A stretch of 64,000 nucleotides of DNA. It comes from Gnetum montanum. Its lineage: Eukaryota; Streptophyta; Gnetopsida; Gnetales; Gnetaceae. The notes beneath the pieces are model-generated. The model saw only the letters and a list, made by a program, of their open reading frames with translations, searched no databases and was not told the DNA's origin. A program made the position numbers and the translations under genes. Positions 11,098 to 21,831 of the stretch are shown one piece after another (the stretch's first letter is position 1; each line of letters opens with the position of its first letter). The stretch covers positions 163,422 to 227,421 of the forward strand of contig MNCI01002098.1 of NCBI GenBank assembly GCA_015680685.1, given 5' to 3'.

Positions 11098-12000
11098 TTA
11101 TAGATGTGAGATTATTTGGCAACATCTCTTAGGATGGTCATATTGGAAGATCTTACATCCACCTTCATTTTCTGTGTCAAAATCCACAACCTCATCAGTG
11201 ATAGTCATTTTTTCCTTACCCTTGTCATGTGCATGGCCTGAATCTCTCCTCTTTTTCTTATCATGATAACTACTTCGCTCCTTAGACTCTTCTACAATTT
11301 TGAGAACGGTTTCAAATCTACTGTCTAAGGAGTCCCATATTTGAGCTACCTTAGCTAAAACTTTGGTTGTTAGCTTTTGAAGTGGCAAGGTTTTTCTATT
11401 CACCAACTCTTCAAGTGGTGACTCATCCTCTTCCTCACAAAATCTTACTCCCTTATTCTGAAGGGAAGGATCACTGTTATACTCTTTTGCACTTTCTCTT
11501 TTCTGTAGCTCCCCGTCTTCTTTAGCTACTTGCTCCAAAAATTGATGAATTTCATGGGACCTAAGTTCAGATAATCTCCCTTGGGCATATGTCCTAAGGG
11601 TTCTCCTAGTTTCGTGTCTTAGCCCATCTACGAGGTGGTGGAGTTGATCCCATTGTGTGTAACCATGACCCAGGAAATGATGTATCAGTGCATAATATAG
11701 GCCCATGGCAGCATCCAAGGGTTCATGAGTATCCTGCTTCCATCCTTGGATCTATTTATGCAAGTTGGACACTCTGGAGTATGTTTGGTATTTATCATTA
11801 AACAATTCCAGCATCGTACTCCACCTCCTAATGGTTTCCGGCTCTAAAGACCGGTACCAACTTTCCGCTTTTTTTATGAGTGTCCTAGGGAACAACTTTA
11901 ACTTCTACCACTCATTTTCAATATTCTACAAGGCACAGGCATCATGGAATGCCTATAAGTGATTTTTCAAATTAGCATTGTATCCCCCCTCAAATCGTGG
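11098..12000 (-). pseudogene. Gag capsid region of the gag-protease element
   Basis: Reading leftwards from about 11980: FPRTLIKKAESWYRSL, then an IRRWSTMLELFNDKY block, then (after a stop near 11757) an open 206-codon piece with GHGYTQWDQLHHLVDGL. These match the plant retrotransposon gag domain pattern: hydrophobic-Ala-x-x-Trp, then Ile-x-x-Trp with Phe, then a His-Gly-x-x-Trp block with a downstream Gly-Leu. Gag would form the particle shell. The rest of the open piece is charged and Lys/Glu-rich. The frame has at least one TAG stop, and frame changes separate it from the N-terminus. Confidence 0.8.
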
Positions 12001-12995
12001 AATATTATTCATGTCTAGTCTCTTGATCCAAATGTCTTTTTGATGCCTTGTAGGTATTCTAACTGCCTCTGTAATGTCTAACATACTTTGGGTGGCAAGT
12101 AGGGGTTCATCATGATCATCTCTCTCATGACGTCTATGATGCCTACATGGTTTCCTACTTTCCCTTCTTCCATGCCTAGATTCCCTAGAGTGCCCTCGTC
12201 CTCGCTCTCGACTCTCTCATTGAGGTCTCTCATTTTGCTTACCCTTATCCTCATCATTGTACTCCTTGTGACTACATCATGATGTGGAAGGAGAGGGTGA
12301 GTGATGTGATGAAGGGGAAGAAGAAGGAGAGCCATCGCCATGGCGATGTATCCTACCTTCTCTTCGGTGATCCCTGCCCCGATCGTGATGATGATTAAAA
12401 TGCTCACCCTTGTCATGTGTTTGTGTTCCCTCATCGAACACTTGGTGTTCGTGGCTATCAGAACCAAGGTTGTGTATCGTGGAGTGTAGTTCTAATACCC
12501 CACATCCTCACTATCATTAGGAAGGGGAAAATCATTTCATGGAGAACCTATTGAGATAGGTTCACCACCCTTAATTTCTCTTATGATGGGCGAAGCATTA
12601 CAGGGGCCTTTGCCCTTCAACGATGTGTGGCAACTCTCCTGTCGCAAGTCCCGTTGACGTTGCGCTTTTTTCGGATGGTAGTCCCTTGTGTCATAATCTT
12701 CTGCAACATATTCAACGTCTAGCTGCGTCATGTCTATCTATGCAAGAGCACGAAGAAGCATGTTAGGGATTGCCCGATCTGGTGGTAACACTATGTTACC
12801 TTGCAAATCACACCAACGTAGTTGTTCATTGTGATGGAGGATAAAAGTAAAATCAGGTATATACTCATCAGGATAAGTATATATCACTTGATACTGTTGA
12901 GGAACTGGCGGTTCTTAGTTATGCATGTTGGACCGCTGACTGTCTCTTGTGTGATCCCTAGGTGGTGAAGTGCTTTTATGAGAAGAAGAAGACAT
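12001..12995 (-). pseudogene. Gag N-terminal region
   Basis: The likely start is the ATG at 12993-12995 (minus strand), about 125 bases from the primer site. It gives MSSSSHKSTSPPRD. The frame continues through YQVIYTYPDEYIPDF and, after TAG stops, MTQLDVEYVAEDYDTRDYH. Beyond 12530 the frame shifts into low-complexity Arg/Asp/His-rich sequence. This resembles the variable N-terminal half of Athila-like Gag rather than a conserved domain. The start is favoured because it is the first ATG after the primer site and opens the only long frame. Confidence 0.6.
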
Positions 12996-13120
12996 TGTTA
13001 TTTTGCCGGTGTGCTGATTAACTATTATATAATTTTTTTTAATTAACCCTAAGGGTTTGTTTAAGCTTCCCAATGATGTGGATGATTTCCTATGTTCTAC
13101 TTAGCACACAAACAACTTAG

Positions 13121-13139
13121 TCCCTAGCAACAGTGCCAA
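13121..13139 (-). promoter_or_regulatory. Primer-binding site, tRNA-Asp type
   Basis: Directly inside the 5' LTR the minus strand reads TTGGCACTGTTGCTAGGGA. It differs by a few C/T or G/A changes from the TGGCGCCGTTGCCGGGGA site known from Athila-like elements, which pairs with tRNA-Asp. It fixes the element orientation as minus. Confidence 0.75.
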
Positions 13140-13944
13140 TGATGAGTGGCGAGGTATCCCTACACTCAACCATACAAATACAAGTGTTACACGGGCAATC
13201 CAGTCGAACTCTATAGACTAAGTGCCTACATGCCTTATGGAACACTTAAGGTTAATCATTCATTGTCTTCCCAGACTTACTTGTATTTGTCACGGTTGTA
13301 TGGTTAAGGAAGTCTGAGGTATGTGATTTTTATGTCTTTTATGTTTTATCGCCTATGCTAATGAGGGAAAGGATGAAGAAACTAAGTAACTAACTTTAAC
13401 TAACTAAGTTCTAATGCCTAACATTAGTATCTGTTCCCACTTGCTGTTGACACCTTAAGCCGATGCAACCTTCTTGGATTACCAAACGCTATTTGTTGCT
13501 GGGATTACCAAGCGTAACGCATGTGCTTGAAGTAGTCATACTGAATGCACATAGGAGTGTTGAGGGTTGAGAGAGATTAATTAGGAAAGTAGTAAATAAC
13601 ATTAATTAAAGTCTTATTTAGCTTAGTCCATGCACTGCAAGGTTTATCCAAAAAGTTCATCTTTATTTTCGTACACAAACTTGTGCTCAGGTACAATATT
13701 TGCTCGAATAAAGATTCATTCACTTTGGGACTCCTACTACGGGCACATGGAAATTTTTCTATCTTTCGACAGGTGAAACTGCTAGAGTTTCACTAAGGGT
13801 ATAGATCTAGATGGAGAAATAAGGGAGAGCCACTTCTTATTTATAGAAATGGCGGCAGACTACGATATCGCGTACGATACATCGCATACGCGATATTGCA
13901 GTGAGGACATGATATCGTGGCCCATGTGATATTGTGTCCCATCA
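13140..13944 (-). repeat. 5' LTR of the gag-protease element
   Basis: 805 bases, colinear with the left LTR, starting tgatgagtggcgaggt and ending gtgtcccatca. A minus-strand TATA box lies at 13838-13845, as in the other LTR. The GATATC-centred motifs near 13862-13935 are more decayed than in the left copy. Confidence 0.92.
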
Positions 13945-14110
13945 CCATTGAATCATATGCTTTTGCAAAATCAAGAAAATGAATAAAAGCTTTTCTTGCT
14001 TACAAATCTAAGTGAGAGGTGCCCTAGGCATCAACCTCTTAAAATTTGATTGTAAAGGTGTTATTCAATCATCCTTTTTTTTCTTTGTTCATCAATAGGA
14101 AGCAAATACC
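13945..14110 (-). pseudogene. LINE reverse transcriptase, upstream part
   Basis: The first five bases, 13945-13949 (CCATT), are the right target duplication. Minus-strand reading then gives KAFIHFLDFAKAYDS near 14000-13950, matching LINE RT block A (Phe-x-Asp-Phe-x-Lys-Ala-Tyr/Phe-Asp). The frame is broken exactly at the inserted LTR element and resumes at 6887 with a WFTQIYNY-like piece. Farther right the sequence is too decayed to follow. Confidence 0.65.
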
Positions 14111-14724
14111 TAAGATACATTTTCGATTTAACTTTAAATTAATGTGCAAAGACCTCTATAGATTACATTATTAATGCTAATCATTTTACATTTACATCAT
14201 CATCATCTTAACTTTATGGTAGTTACATGGAGTTAACTATATGAATTCATTTCTCTTATTCACTTATATTACGAACTACATTACCATTAATACCCAAATC
14301 ATAATATTTTTATTTCTTCTTCAAAATCAATGAAGCACATGACCAAACCATCCAACTAGTAGATCATCCTACATAACAATGAATTAAAATAAAAGTGTTT
14401 TTAATTATATTTTAAATCTTGGAGGTCTATTGATGTACATTTTTTGTGAAGTATTTTTGGGTGTGTCACTTAGCATGCAACCTTCTTGCCTTTTAACATT
14501 CTAAACAAAACCCCTAATAAAAATTTCTTACAAAGTTTGGCATTTTTTAGGGTAAGGAAATGATGTTTTTTATTGTCAACTAAATTCATTGTTTTTTTTA
14601 AATAGAAATTTTACTCTTTCATTAGCAATTTCACTTTAATTCAATTTCACCCTCACTTAATTTTAGTTTTTCTTAAAGAGAATTCAAATTTGCGTTTTGG
14701 TTAGATCCATGTCACTAAAACTTC
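14111..14724. other. AT-rich spacer, nothing recognised
   Basis: Low-complexity AT-rich DNA with stops in all frames. It may hold older LINE sequence but no block could be matched. Confidence 0.5.

Positions 14725-14757
<33 letters not shown>
14725..14757. repeat. (AAT)11 microsatellite
   Basis: Eleven uninterrupted AAT units directly before a SINE-like sequence. SINE tails often end in such repeats, so this may be the tail of another copy. Confidence 0.95.
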
Positions 14758-14760
<3 letters not shown>

Positions 14761-14885
14761 GTATTAGCCTAGTGGTAAGATTCTGATTTGAAAACTTTAA
14801 GTTATGGGTTCAATCTTAGTGTGCAATGCTGAGTTATAAAGTTTTATATGACCTAGATATCTTGGAGTGTACTTGTGTTTTAATT
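14757..14885 (+). mobile_element. SINE-like copy with tRNA-type promoter boxes
   Basis: TAGCCTAGTGG at 14765-14775 fits the RNA polymerase III A box (TRGCNNAGTGG). GGTTCAATCTT at 14807-14817 fits the B box (GGTTCGANTCC) at a spacing normal for tRNA-derived SINEs. The sequence does not fold as a complete tRNA. The right end is uncertain, near a T-rich stretch after cttgtgttt. Plant Au-type SINEs begin in a similar way. Confidence 0.5.
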
Positions 14886-16223
14886 ATTTCAATTCCAATA
14901 TCCAACTTTTTAAATATTTTCTCTACTATTTAGATTTTCAAATAGGGACTAAATTTTATTTGTATATAATCATTTATTAGAATAAAATATATTAAGATAA
15001 GTTTTAGTGGCTTAAAATATGCCAAAGACTATGATGTTACTTAAATTGGTGGTCATCATTTCATTTTATTAAATTAACCCAAATTAAATTGAAGTTATTA
15101 TTATTACATTTTTTACCTTTATTAAAAGATGGATTTTATTTTTTCTATTATAAGTTAAATCATCTTTCAAAAAAATGATAAATTTAATTAATTTTACCTT
15201 AACATGTAACCTATTATAGTAAACATTAACGTGATACATACCCTTAAGTTTGGATTAACCTTTACTAAACAACAACAGTTTCAATATGTCAGAGGTCACA
15301 AGTACCCTTAACGGAAGACCTTTTTTACTTGGCACCCTTTTATTTTTTATTTTTTCTATTCTTTCAAAAAATAATAAATTTAATTAATTTTACCTTAACA
15401 TGTAACCTATTACAGTAAACGCTAACCCCGACACATACCCTTAAATACCCTTAAACTTGGATTAACCTTTACTAAACAACAACAACACTATAGGCAGTTT
15501 CAATATGTCGGAGGTCACAAGGACCCTTAACGGCAGACCTTTTCCTTACTTGGCACCCTTTTATTTTTTCTTTTTCCTGTTTCATAGATTATTAATTGAC
15601 AAGGGCTAATTAATTTAAGAAGAGCTCAAAAGCACAACCAGCAACTTCTTAATTGACCAGCACTTGTAAGGATTTTGAAGCGATATCAAGGTAGAACCCC
15701 ATTAGTTACGTTGCATATTAATGTTTCTAGTAATATTAATTAGCTAAATTTCTATATTATTAAGGTTTTCGTCAGCACCATCATAGTAATACCAAGGTGC
15801 AACAGTATTAACTGGGTTTCACCAGGCTTATACCTATCTATCCTACAATTTCCTGCGGAGATGGTAAAACTTGTTACATTTAATCTTGCAAAAAATCCGT
15901 TCTCTACGATCACACATTCTTATTGCTCATCATCCACGTTATAATTCTGGGGCTACAGAAGAGATACCCTCACCCGGAAAAAGCAATGTTAAGGTCTACC
16001 ACCTTTAGCTAGTTTCTAAAGTTTCCACTGGAATTAATTAGCTGGTTTTCATATTATAAGTATTTAAATCACTGAACTGTGCAGTTTGTAAACTTGGAAC
16101 CCGACCAGGATAGAACCGGGATTTCCTTGTTCTTTAAAAAAATATATTTAAAACACCCACCTAGTTCTGATCATATGAAACAGTGAAGATGCAACCCATG
16201 GAAACTAAGAATTCAAATGGCTT
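14886..16223. other. AT-rich spacer with a 196-bp duplication
   Basis: No gene, RNA or transposon protein was recognised here. The main structure is the tandem duplication listed separately. The segment after 15590 contains moderately complex sequence of unknown origin up to the copia element. Confidence 0.5.
15165..15575. repeat. Tandem duplication, period about 196 bp
   Basis: Two adjacent copies share aatttaattaattttacc, ggattaacctttactaaaca and ggcacccttttatttttt in the same order. The second copy has extra bases (acactataggc and a duplicated tacccttaa). Differences are mostly C/T, so it is not recent. Confidence 0.85.
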
Positions 16224-16262
16224 TGTAAAAAGATAATTGTGCAGAAAACCATATGGAACTAA
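16224..16262 (-). repeat. Remnant of copia 3' LTR (U5 end)
   Basis: tgtaaaaagataattgtg and gaaaaccatatgg match tgtaagaaaaacatttgtg and gaaaatcatatgg at the left edge of the 5' LTR (21233 onward). The match stops where RNase H coding sequence begins. Confidence 0.6.
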
Positions 16263-16800
16263 CCCTGCCACTCTTATTATTCTTAGCCATAAAGACAACA
16301 ACTGAATTGTCACAAAACATTTTTAATGGCCTAGATATAGAATCCGCAATTCTAAGCCATAATATGAAACTCTTTAGCCATACACCATGTGAAATAGCCT
16401 CAAAATAAGAAACAAACTCTACCTCCATGGTGGAAGTAGCAATCAAAGTTTTCTTTCCACTCCTCTAGGATATAGCTCCTCTAGCTAGCATAAAAACATA
16501 ACTAGATGTTGATTTCCATGAATCAACACAACTAGCAAAGTCCGAGTTAGAGTAGCGAGTCACTTCTAAGGAGTCAGTTTGTTTATACATAAGCATCTAG
16601 TCTTTTGTACCTTGAAGGTACCTCATCACTTTCTTTGTAGTTCTCCAGTGGTCAATACTTGGATTACTCTGATATTTCCCAAACATTCCCATAGCAAATG
16701 CAATGTCAAGTCTTGTGTAGACTAAGCATACATAAGGCTTCTAATAGTTGAAGCATATGGAATGTTTCTTATTTGACTTTTCTCTAAATCATTCCTAAGG
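16263..16800 (-). pseudogene. Copia RNase H
   Basis: Minus-strand reading gives IATSTMEVEFVSYFEAISHGVWLK and then FCDNSVVVFMAKNNKSG. These contain the Glu and Asp blocks of the copia RNase H (STMEAE and CDNxAA in relatives). The enzyme would degrade the RNA strand of the RNA-DNA hybrid. The C-terminus after KNNKSG is replaced by unrelated codons because of the deletion into the LTR. Upstream parts have TAG stops. Confidence 0.8.
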
Positions 16801-17740
16801 CACTGGTCCAAATTGAACCTGTCACCCTTCATAATGGATGTTATACTTAGTGAACAATCTTTCATTTGAAACCTCTCTAAAACTTTATTAATATAGGTTT
16901 CCTACAATAGCCCCAGAATACATCTAGATCTGTCCCTATGGATCTATATGCCAATGACATAAGATGCCTCACCCATATCCTTCATGTTGAAATTCATAGA
17001 GAGAGAATGTTTCTCCTCGTATAGAAATCCACTATTATTGGTTGCAAGAAGGATATCATCCACATATAGAACAAGGAAACAAATTTTGCTCCCACTAACC
17101 TTTTTACTATATACATTGATCCATGATGTTTTCTTCAAAATCAAATGAAGTGATTATACCATGGAATTTTAAGCACCATTGATGAGAGGCCTGATTCAAT
17201 CCATATATGAATTTCTTGAGCTTGCATACCAATTGCTCACCATCACTAGAGAAAACTCCTTCAAGTTATTTCATATAAACCTCTTCCTCTAGATCACCAT
17301 TAAGGAATGTTGTTTTCACATCCATTTGATGTAATTCAAGATTAAAATGGGCAACCAATGCCATGATAACACGAAGGGAATCCTTCTTAGAGATAATAGA
17401 AAAGGTCTCGTTGTAATCTATTCCCTCAATCTAAGTGAACCCTTTAGCAACAAGTTTGGCATTATATCTTTCAATGTTGCCCAATGAGTCTTTCTTAGTC
17501 TTGAAGATCCATTTGCATCCAATGTCTTTTACACCATTAGGAAACTTGAAAAGATACTCCATTAGATGACATAAAGTTCATTTCATCTTTCATGGCATCA
17601 TACCACAAGTTAGATTCCTTACAAGTCATGGCTTGTGAAAACATTTCAGGATCATTTTCAGCTCCTATGTTGTAGTTAGACTCCTGTAGATACGTCATAT
17701 AGTCACTAAGAATCATTGATTGCCTTACTTTAGTAGATAT
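16800..17740 (-). pseudogene. Copia reverse transcriptase
   Basis: The catalytic box appears as FLVLYVDDILLATNN near 17035-17075, followed by a MKDMGEASYVIGI block, a typical copia RT motif 6. Farther right, readings with TAG and other stops give pieces of the copia RT N-terminus (CKRHWMQMDLQD-like sequence near 17510). It begins in the conserved linker reading LWYDAMKDEMNF near 17600. Stops throughout make it a pseudogene. Confidence 0.8.
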
Positions 17741-19090
17741 TTTTAATGTTGGTTCATCATTCTCTTAAGGATTATGATGTTTAATAGGTTGTTCAACAAG
17801 TTCTGGTATTTGTCATTCAGCTGGATCTACTACTTCTTGATTAGCAGTTTGTGGAACTTCAATGACTAGTTGTTGTTCAATACACATTTGTGCTCTAGGC
17901 ATGTTGTGTACAACAATTAGTCTATCATTTGAAATAGTGGGTTGAGCATTTGTATGATCTATCTCAGGAACAATGTTCCAAGATTTACTACTCGTACTAA
18001 TCAAGTCATTCTCAAGAAATTTAGCATTCCTTGATTCCACAAACCTAGTAGTATGTGATGGGCAATAAAATCTATATCCCTTAGACTATTTAGCATATCC
18101 AATGAAATACCAACTTATGGTCCTTGGGTCTAGCTTCTTTTCTTGTGGATTATAGACTCTTACTTCAGACGAGCATCCCCAAATGCACATATGTTGCAAA
18201 CTTGATTTCCAACATTTTCATAATTCAAATGGTGTCTTTAAGACAACCTTGGTTGGAACTTAGTTTAATATATACACTATTGTCTTGAAAGCTTCAATCC
18301 ACAAGGATTGAGGAAGCTTGGAGCTACTAAGCATACTCCACACCATCTTCAATAATGTTTGGTTTCTTCTTTCTACCAAACCATTCTAGTTTGGAGAACT
18401 AGGCATAGTGTACTAGGCAACAATCCCATGATCTTGAAGAAACTTAGCAAATGCACTAGGTTCTTGTCCATCATTGTTATATCTACTATAGTATTCACCA
18501 CCTCTATCATATCTCACTATCTTTATTTTCTTATCACATTGTTTCTCTACTTCAGCCTTAAACATCTGAAAGGAATTTAAAGCTTTGCTCTTGTTATGAA
18601 GTAGGTAGACATACATATATTGTGAGTAAGCATCAATAAAGGTAATGAAATACATTTGACCATACACAGCCATATCTAGACTACAAATATTTGTATGTAT
18701 GATCTTTAATATGTCTAAACTCCTCTTGGCATATTTCTTTGACATATTGGTTTTCTTTCCTTTTATGCAATCCACATAAGTGTCAAAGTCAGTAAAATCT
18801 AGAGTACTAAGTACTCCATCATTTACTAATCTCTTTATTCTCTCAATAGAGATATGTCCTAATCTACGATGCCACAACATAGAGGATTTTTCATTCATAA
18901 CACATCTCTTAATGCCAGCATGAACATGCATAGAAGTATAAGAAGTTTCATTTTGTAAATTAATTTTAAAAAGACGATTTGTCAATGTATCATTTTTAAT
19001 AAGTTCATATTTATAATATAAACTGAATACAGTGTTTAAAAAATTAAAGGAAAATCCCAATGATGCAAGCCTTGAAATAGAAATTAAATT
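17741..19090 (-). pseudogene. Copia integrase
   Basis: The zinc finger reads WHRRLGHISIERIKRL (His-His) and YVDCIKGK (one Cys of the pair visible) at about 18780-18880. The core has an IHTNICSLDM block near 18690 and FITFIDAYSQYMYVYLL near 18620 with the second core Asp. RYDRGGEYYS near 18500 and an NGLVERRNQ block near 18380 carry the downstream Asp and Glu. The last is reached only through stops. The C-terminal part (17813-18040) is a variable linker. Integrase would insert the cDNA into the host genome. Confidence 0.85.
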
Positions 19091-19330
19091 CCTTTAAAAA
19101 CTAGGAATATAAAATGTCTTTTCCAACTCTAAAACAAAACCACTACTTAAAACTAATTTGCATGTTCTGGCTCCCTCCACATGTGAGTGCATCTTATTGT
19201 TTGAATAGATGCATGACTCACTTCCCATTAGCTTCCTTAGGCTTTTCACCCCTTGCAAGGAATTGGTAACATGGATTGTAGAGCCATAATTAATCCACCA
19301 TGTGTCATGGCCAACATCAATCATATTTGA
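19091..19330 (-). pseudogene. Copia protease with altered active site
   Basis: The reading DTWWINYGSTIHVTN at about 19285-19240 aligns with the copia protease core WxxDSGATxH. The catalytic Asp is Asn and the following Ser is Tyr, which would destroy activity. LELEKTFYIPSF near 19100 matches the conserved downstream end (LxxVLYVPxL). A single stop separates this from the integrase N-terminus, which continues NLISISRLASLGFSF. Confidence 0.75.
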
Positions 19331-20201
19331 TTCAAAACAAAAAAGTGAGAGTTGAGTACCTTTCTTTTCAAGCCATTTCTAATATTTAGAACAATCCTTC
19401 TTTATGTGCCCTTTCTTTTTGTAGAAAAAAACATTTGGATTCCTTCTTAATATTAGCTTGTGTAGGCAATTGGACCTTCCACTTGCCTTTGTCTTATCCT
19501 TTATTCTTTCCTTGTGTAGCCAAATGCACACTCTCTTTCACTTCCATAGCAAGTCTCCCCTCTTCTTGCACACACATGGTCATTAGTTCATTAATCGATC
19601 ATTTGTCCTTATGTGTGTTATAAGAAATCTTAAAGGGTTTGTACTATGGTGGGAGCATGTTTAAGATGTAGTGCACAAGGAAAGATTCTAACATCTCAAC
19701 CTCAAGTGTTTTGAGTTGAGCTACTATATCCCTCATTTGCATGATGTGCTCATGCATACCATGAATTTTAGTGAGCTTCATGGATGAGAACTTCATTATC
19801 AAGGTGCTAGCCAATGCTTTGTCTAATGACTCAGCTTGTACATCAATGGCCTTTAACAAAGTGCACACATTATCATACTATTCTAGTGAACCATGCATAC
19901 TAGCCAAGATCTTGGTTTTTATGAACGTGACACTGAGGCAATTAGATTGCTTCCATTTTTCATAATTACCAATATCATCTGGATGGTTGATTGTTGTAAC
20001 AATAGGTGGTTCATCCTTATGGATAGCATAATCAATGTCCATCCAGCCTAAATGAAGAGAATTCTCTCTTTCCACACCTTATAATTATCACCCTCTAATT
20101 TAGGAATGTCACATTTAAAATCAGAGTAGCTTACAGGTTGTATAATTGCATAATCAAACATGCTTGTCACTAAATTTGGGGTTAAAATACCATAAGACAT
20201 G
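19331..20201 (-). pseudogene. Copia gag
   Basis: The likely start is the minus-strand ATG at 20201, reading MSYGILTPNLVTSMFDY, followed by PKLEGDNYKVWKERI, the usual copia Gag opening. A frameshift near 20050 leads to LGWMDIDYAI, and DKALASTLIMKFSSMKL and MHEHIMQMRDIVAQL follow; these belong to the UBN2-type gag domain. A CCHC knuckle appears as CFFYKKKGHIKKDC near 19400 (first Cys pair partly replaced). Gag would form the particle and bind RNA. Confidence 0.85.
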
Positions 20202-21218
20202 TTTACCAATGTAAATCATTAAAAATATGAATCAAATGACATAAAATTGTATGTCGGCTAAATGTTAATTCAAACAGATTCATATATCCTTATGTTGAAA
20301 CTATTAAATTATATTCCTTTTCTTAATCCCTATGGGTAAATTAAGAAAAATAATTTAACATATCATCCTAATTAATAATATTAAATACAATAAAAAATCC
20401 TATGGGATAAAATTTATCATATTACATATGATTAATCACAATTTTAATGTTGTGTACCATATGTGATCCAATAGCTATTAGTATATAATTTTTCATAATT
20501 AAAGATGTTGTGGCTACTCTAATTATACAAAATTATATAGATCACTTGTTATAATTCATATTCAAAAAATGATGCACACATATACAAAAATAACCATAAA
20601 ATTGATAAATTACCAAATTCAACATGGTATAAACATAATTCATTCAATTATTCTAGCCCAAGGTGCCCAAGTGGAGGCCAAAGCACCAAAAGAAAACCTT
20701 ATAGAATGATGCTAATTCATTGGTGGACATGAAAAAACACCAGAAATCATAACAACAATGCTGAATGCTAGATGTGCAAGTTGAAATGGAAAAAAGGTGC
20801 ATACATAATCCACAAAATCTAGCTATGACCAGACAGAATAAACATTTGTTAGCCTTAAGAATACTCAAGTTAAACCAAATTGTGCTCAACCTTTAAAAAC
20901 ATTTACATAACAACAAGCTATTGCAAACCAATGATGCAGATAGCAGACTGTGACACGAAGAAAAATTGTAGACAGCACAACTAGACTAGCTTTCCAAAAC
21001 AACAAAAGAAAATATCCTTATTGCCACAATAGTAATGGTTTCTATTTTCTAGTTCTACGGTGTACAAAAATGCAAAAAAATGTGAGAGTAAAATCTCTTT
21101 CACTAGGCAGAAATCAGAAGCAAGTGATCTTCCTCAAACTACAAAGTGCAAAAATATTTAAAAATGCTATTTCTAGATTGCACCATTATCAAAAACCACA
21201 TCAAGATAGAGATCTAAT
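20202..21218 (-). other. Copia leader region
   Basis: About 1 kb between the gag start and the primer site. It is AT-rich, without a supported frame. Such long leaders are common in plant copia elements. Confidence 0.5.
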
Positions 21219-21230
21219 GCTTTGATACCA
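21219..21230 (-). promoter_or_regulatory. Primer-binding site, initiator tRNA-Met type
   Basis: The minus strand reads TGGTATCAAAGC, one base from the standard TGGTATCAGAGC. It lies two bases inside the LTR edge at 21233. Confidence 0.8.
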
Positions 21231-21232
21231 AA

Positions 21233-21831
21233 TGTAAGAAAAACATTTGTGTAGAAAATCATATGGCATAGGTAATCAAAGTACAAAGTGCAGAAACAAA
21301 TGGCACAAGAAATTCACATGCATAAATAACTAGAAATGCATAATTCTTGAGCAAATGGAATTGACCTTTAGCCATTGAAGCTTTAGATTAAATTTGGCAT
21401 TCTGATTCTTCTTTCACACAGGCACTCTACAACAATGTCATATGCAATCCTCAAGCATCTGTGAAAGGGACTGGAACTACAATCCTGCTGTGATTCGTGG
21501 TGCCTTTATTCTCCCATCAAGAATGAATTTATAGGCCACGGAATTAGTTACCTTAAGAAACCCAATGCCAATGCATAAAAAATGTGTTACTAGATATGGA
21601 AACCATCTTGATGCATTAACCACCTCATAAAAATGTGTTAGTGGGTATGGTGGCCACTTTCATGCATTAAGTAACCCATAAAACATGTTAGTGGGCATGG
21701 TGGCCACTTTTATGTATTAACTAATGCATAAAGAATGTTAGTGGGTAATGCATGCTATGGGCTTTACATGTGGTACACTCCATTTATAAATTGAGGTCCT
21801 TCTATATTCCGTTGGATGCAATTATTACAGT
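21233..21831 (-). repeat. Copia 5' LTR (right edge uncertain)
   Basis: The left edge TGTAAGAAAAAC is fixed by the adjacent primer site. The right edge is placed at ATTATTACA near 21831 because it mirrors the left end, but no target duplication confirms it. A minus-strand TATAAATTC lies near 21530. Inside U3 (21580-21760) a unit with gttagtgggtatggtggcca repeats about four times. Confidence 0.5.
21580..21760. repeat. Tandem repeats in copia U3, unit about 55 bp
   Basis: Four diverged copies share cataaaaatgtgttagtggg and ggccacttt followed by tgcattaa. Their position upstream of the probable TATA box suggests promoter repeats; that role is inference. Confidence 0.75.

Larger units (their letters stand above)
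6893..13944 (-). mobile_element. Complete LTR element with gag-protease only, inserted in a LINE
   Basis: The element is 7052 bases long, with LTRs at 6893-7715 and 13140-13944, TG...CA ends, a CCATT target duplication, a minus-strand primer site at 13121-13139 and a G-rich tract inside the left LTR. Gag and protease are recognised on the minus strand between about 9900 and 12995. No reverse transcriptase, RNase H or integrase is found in the remaining internal 2.2 kb. Gag, protease and primer-site type resemble the Athila branch of Ty3/gypsy. It is therefore a non-autonomous element that keeps gag, of the kind called TR-GAG in plants. The gag frame carries stops, so this copy is inactive. 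Confidence 0.88.
16224..21831 (-). mobile_element. Ty1/copia retrotransposon with deleted 3' end
   Basis: Reading leftwards on the minus strand: 5' LTR, initiator-tRNA-Met primer site, gag with a CCHC knuckle, protease, integrase, reverse transcriptase, RNase H. Integrase before reverse transcriptase is the Ty1/copia order. The RNase H frame runs directly into a piece matching the U5 end of the LTR, so most of the 3' LTR was lost by deletion. The right edge of the 5' LTR is uncertain. The coding region has many TAG stops and is inactive. Confidence 0.85.

Noticed and set aside
14765-14817. Possible tRNA gene
   Set aside because: A and B boxes are present, but no cloverleaf arms or CCA-side stem can be formed; a SINE is more likely.
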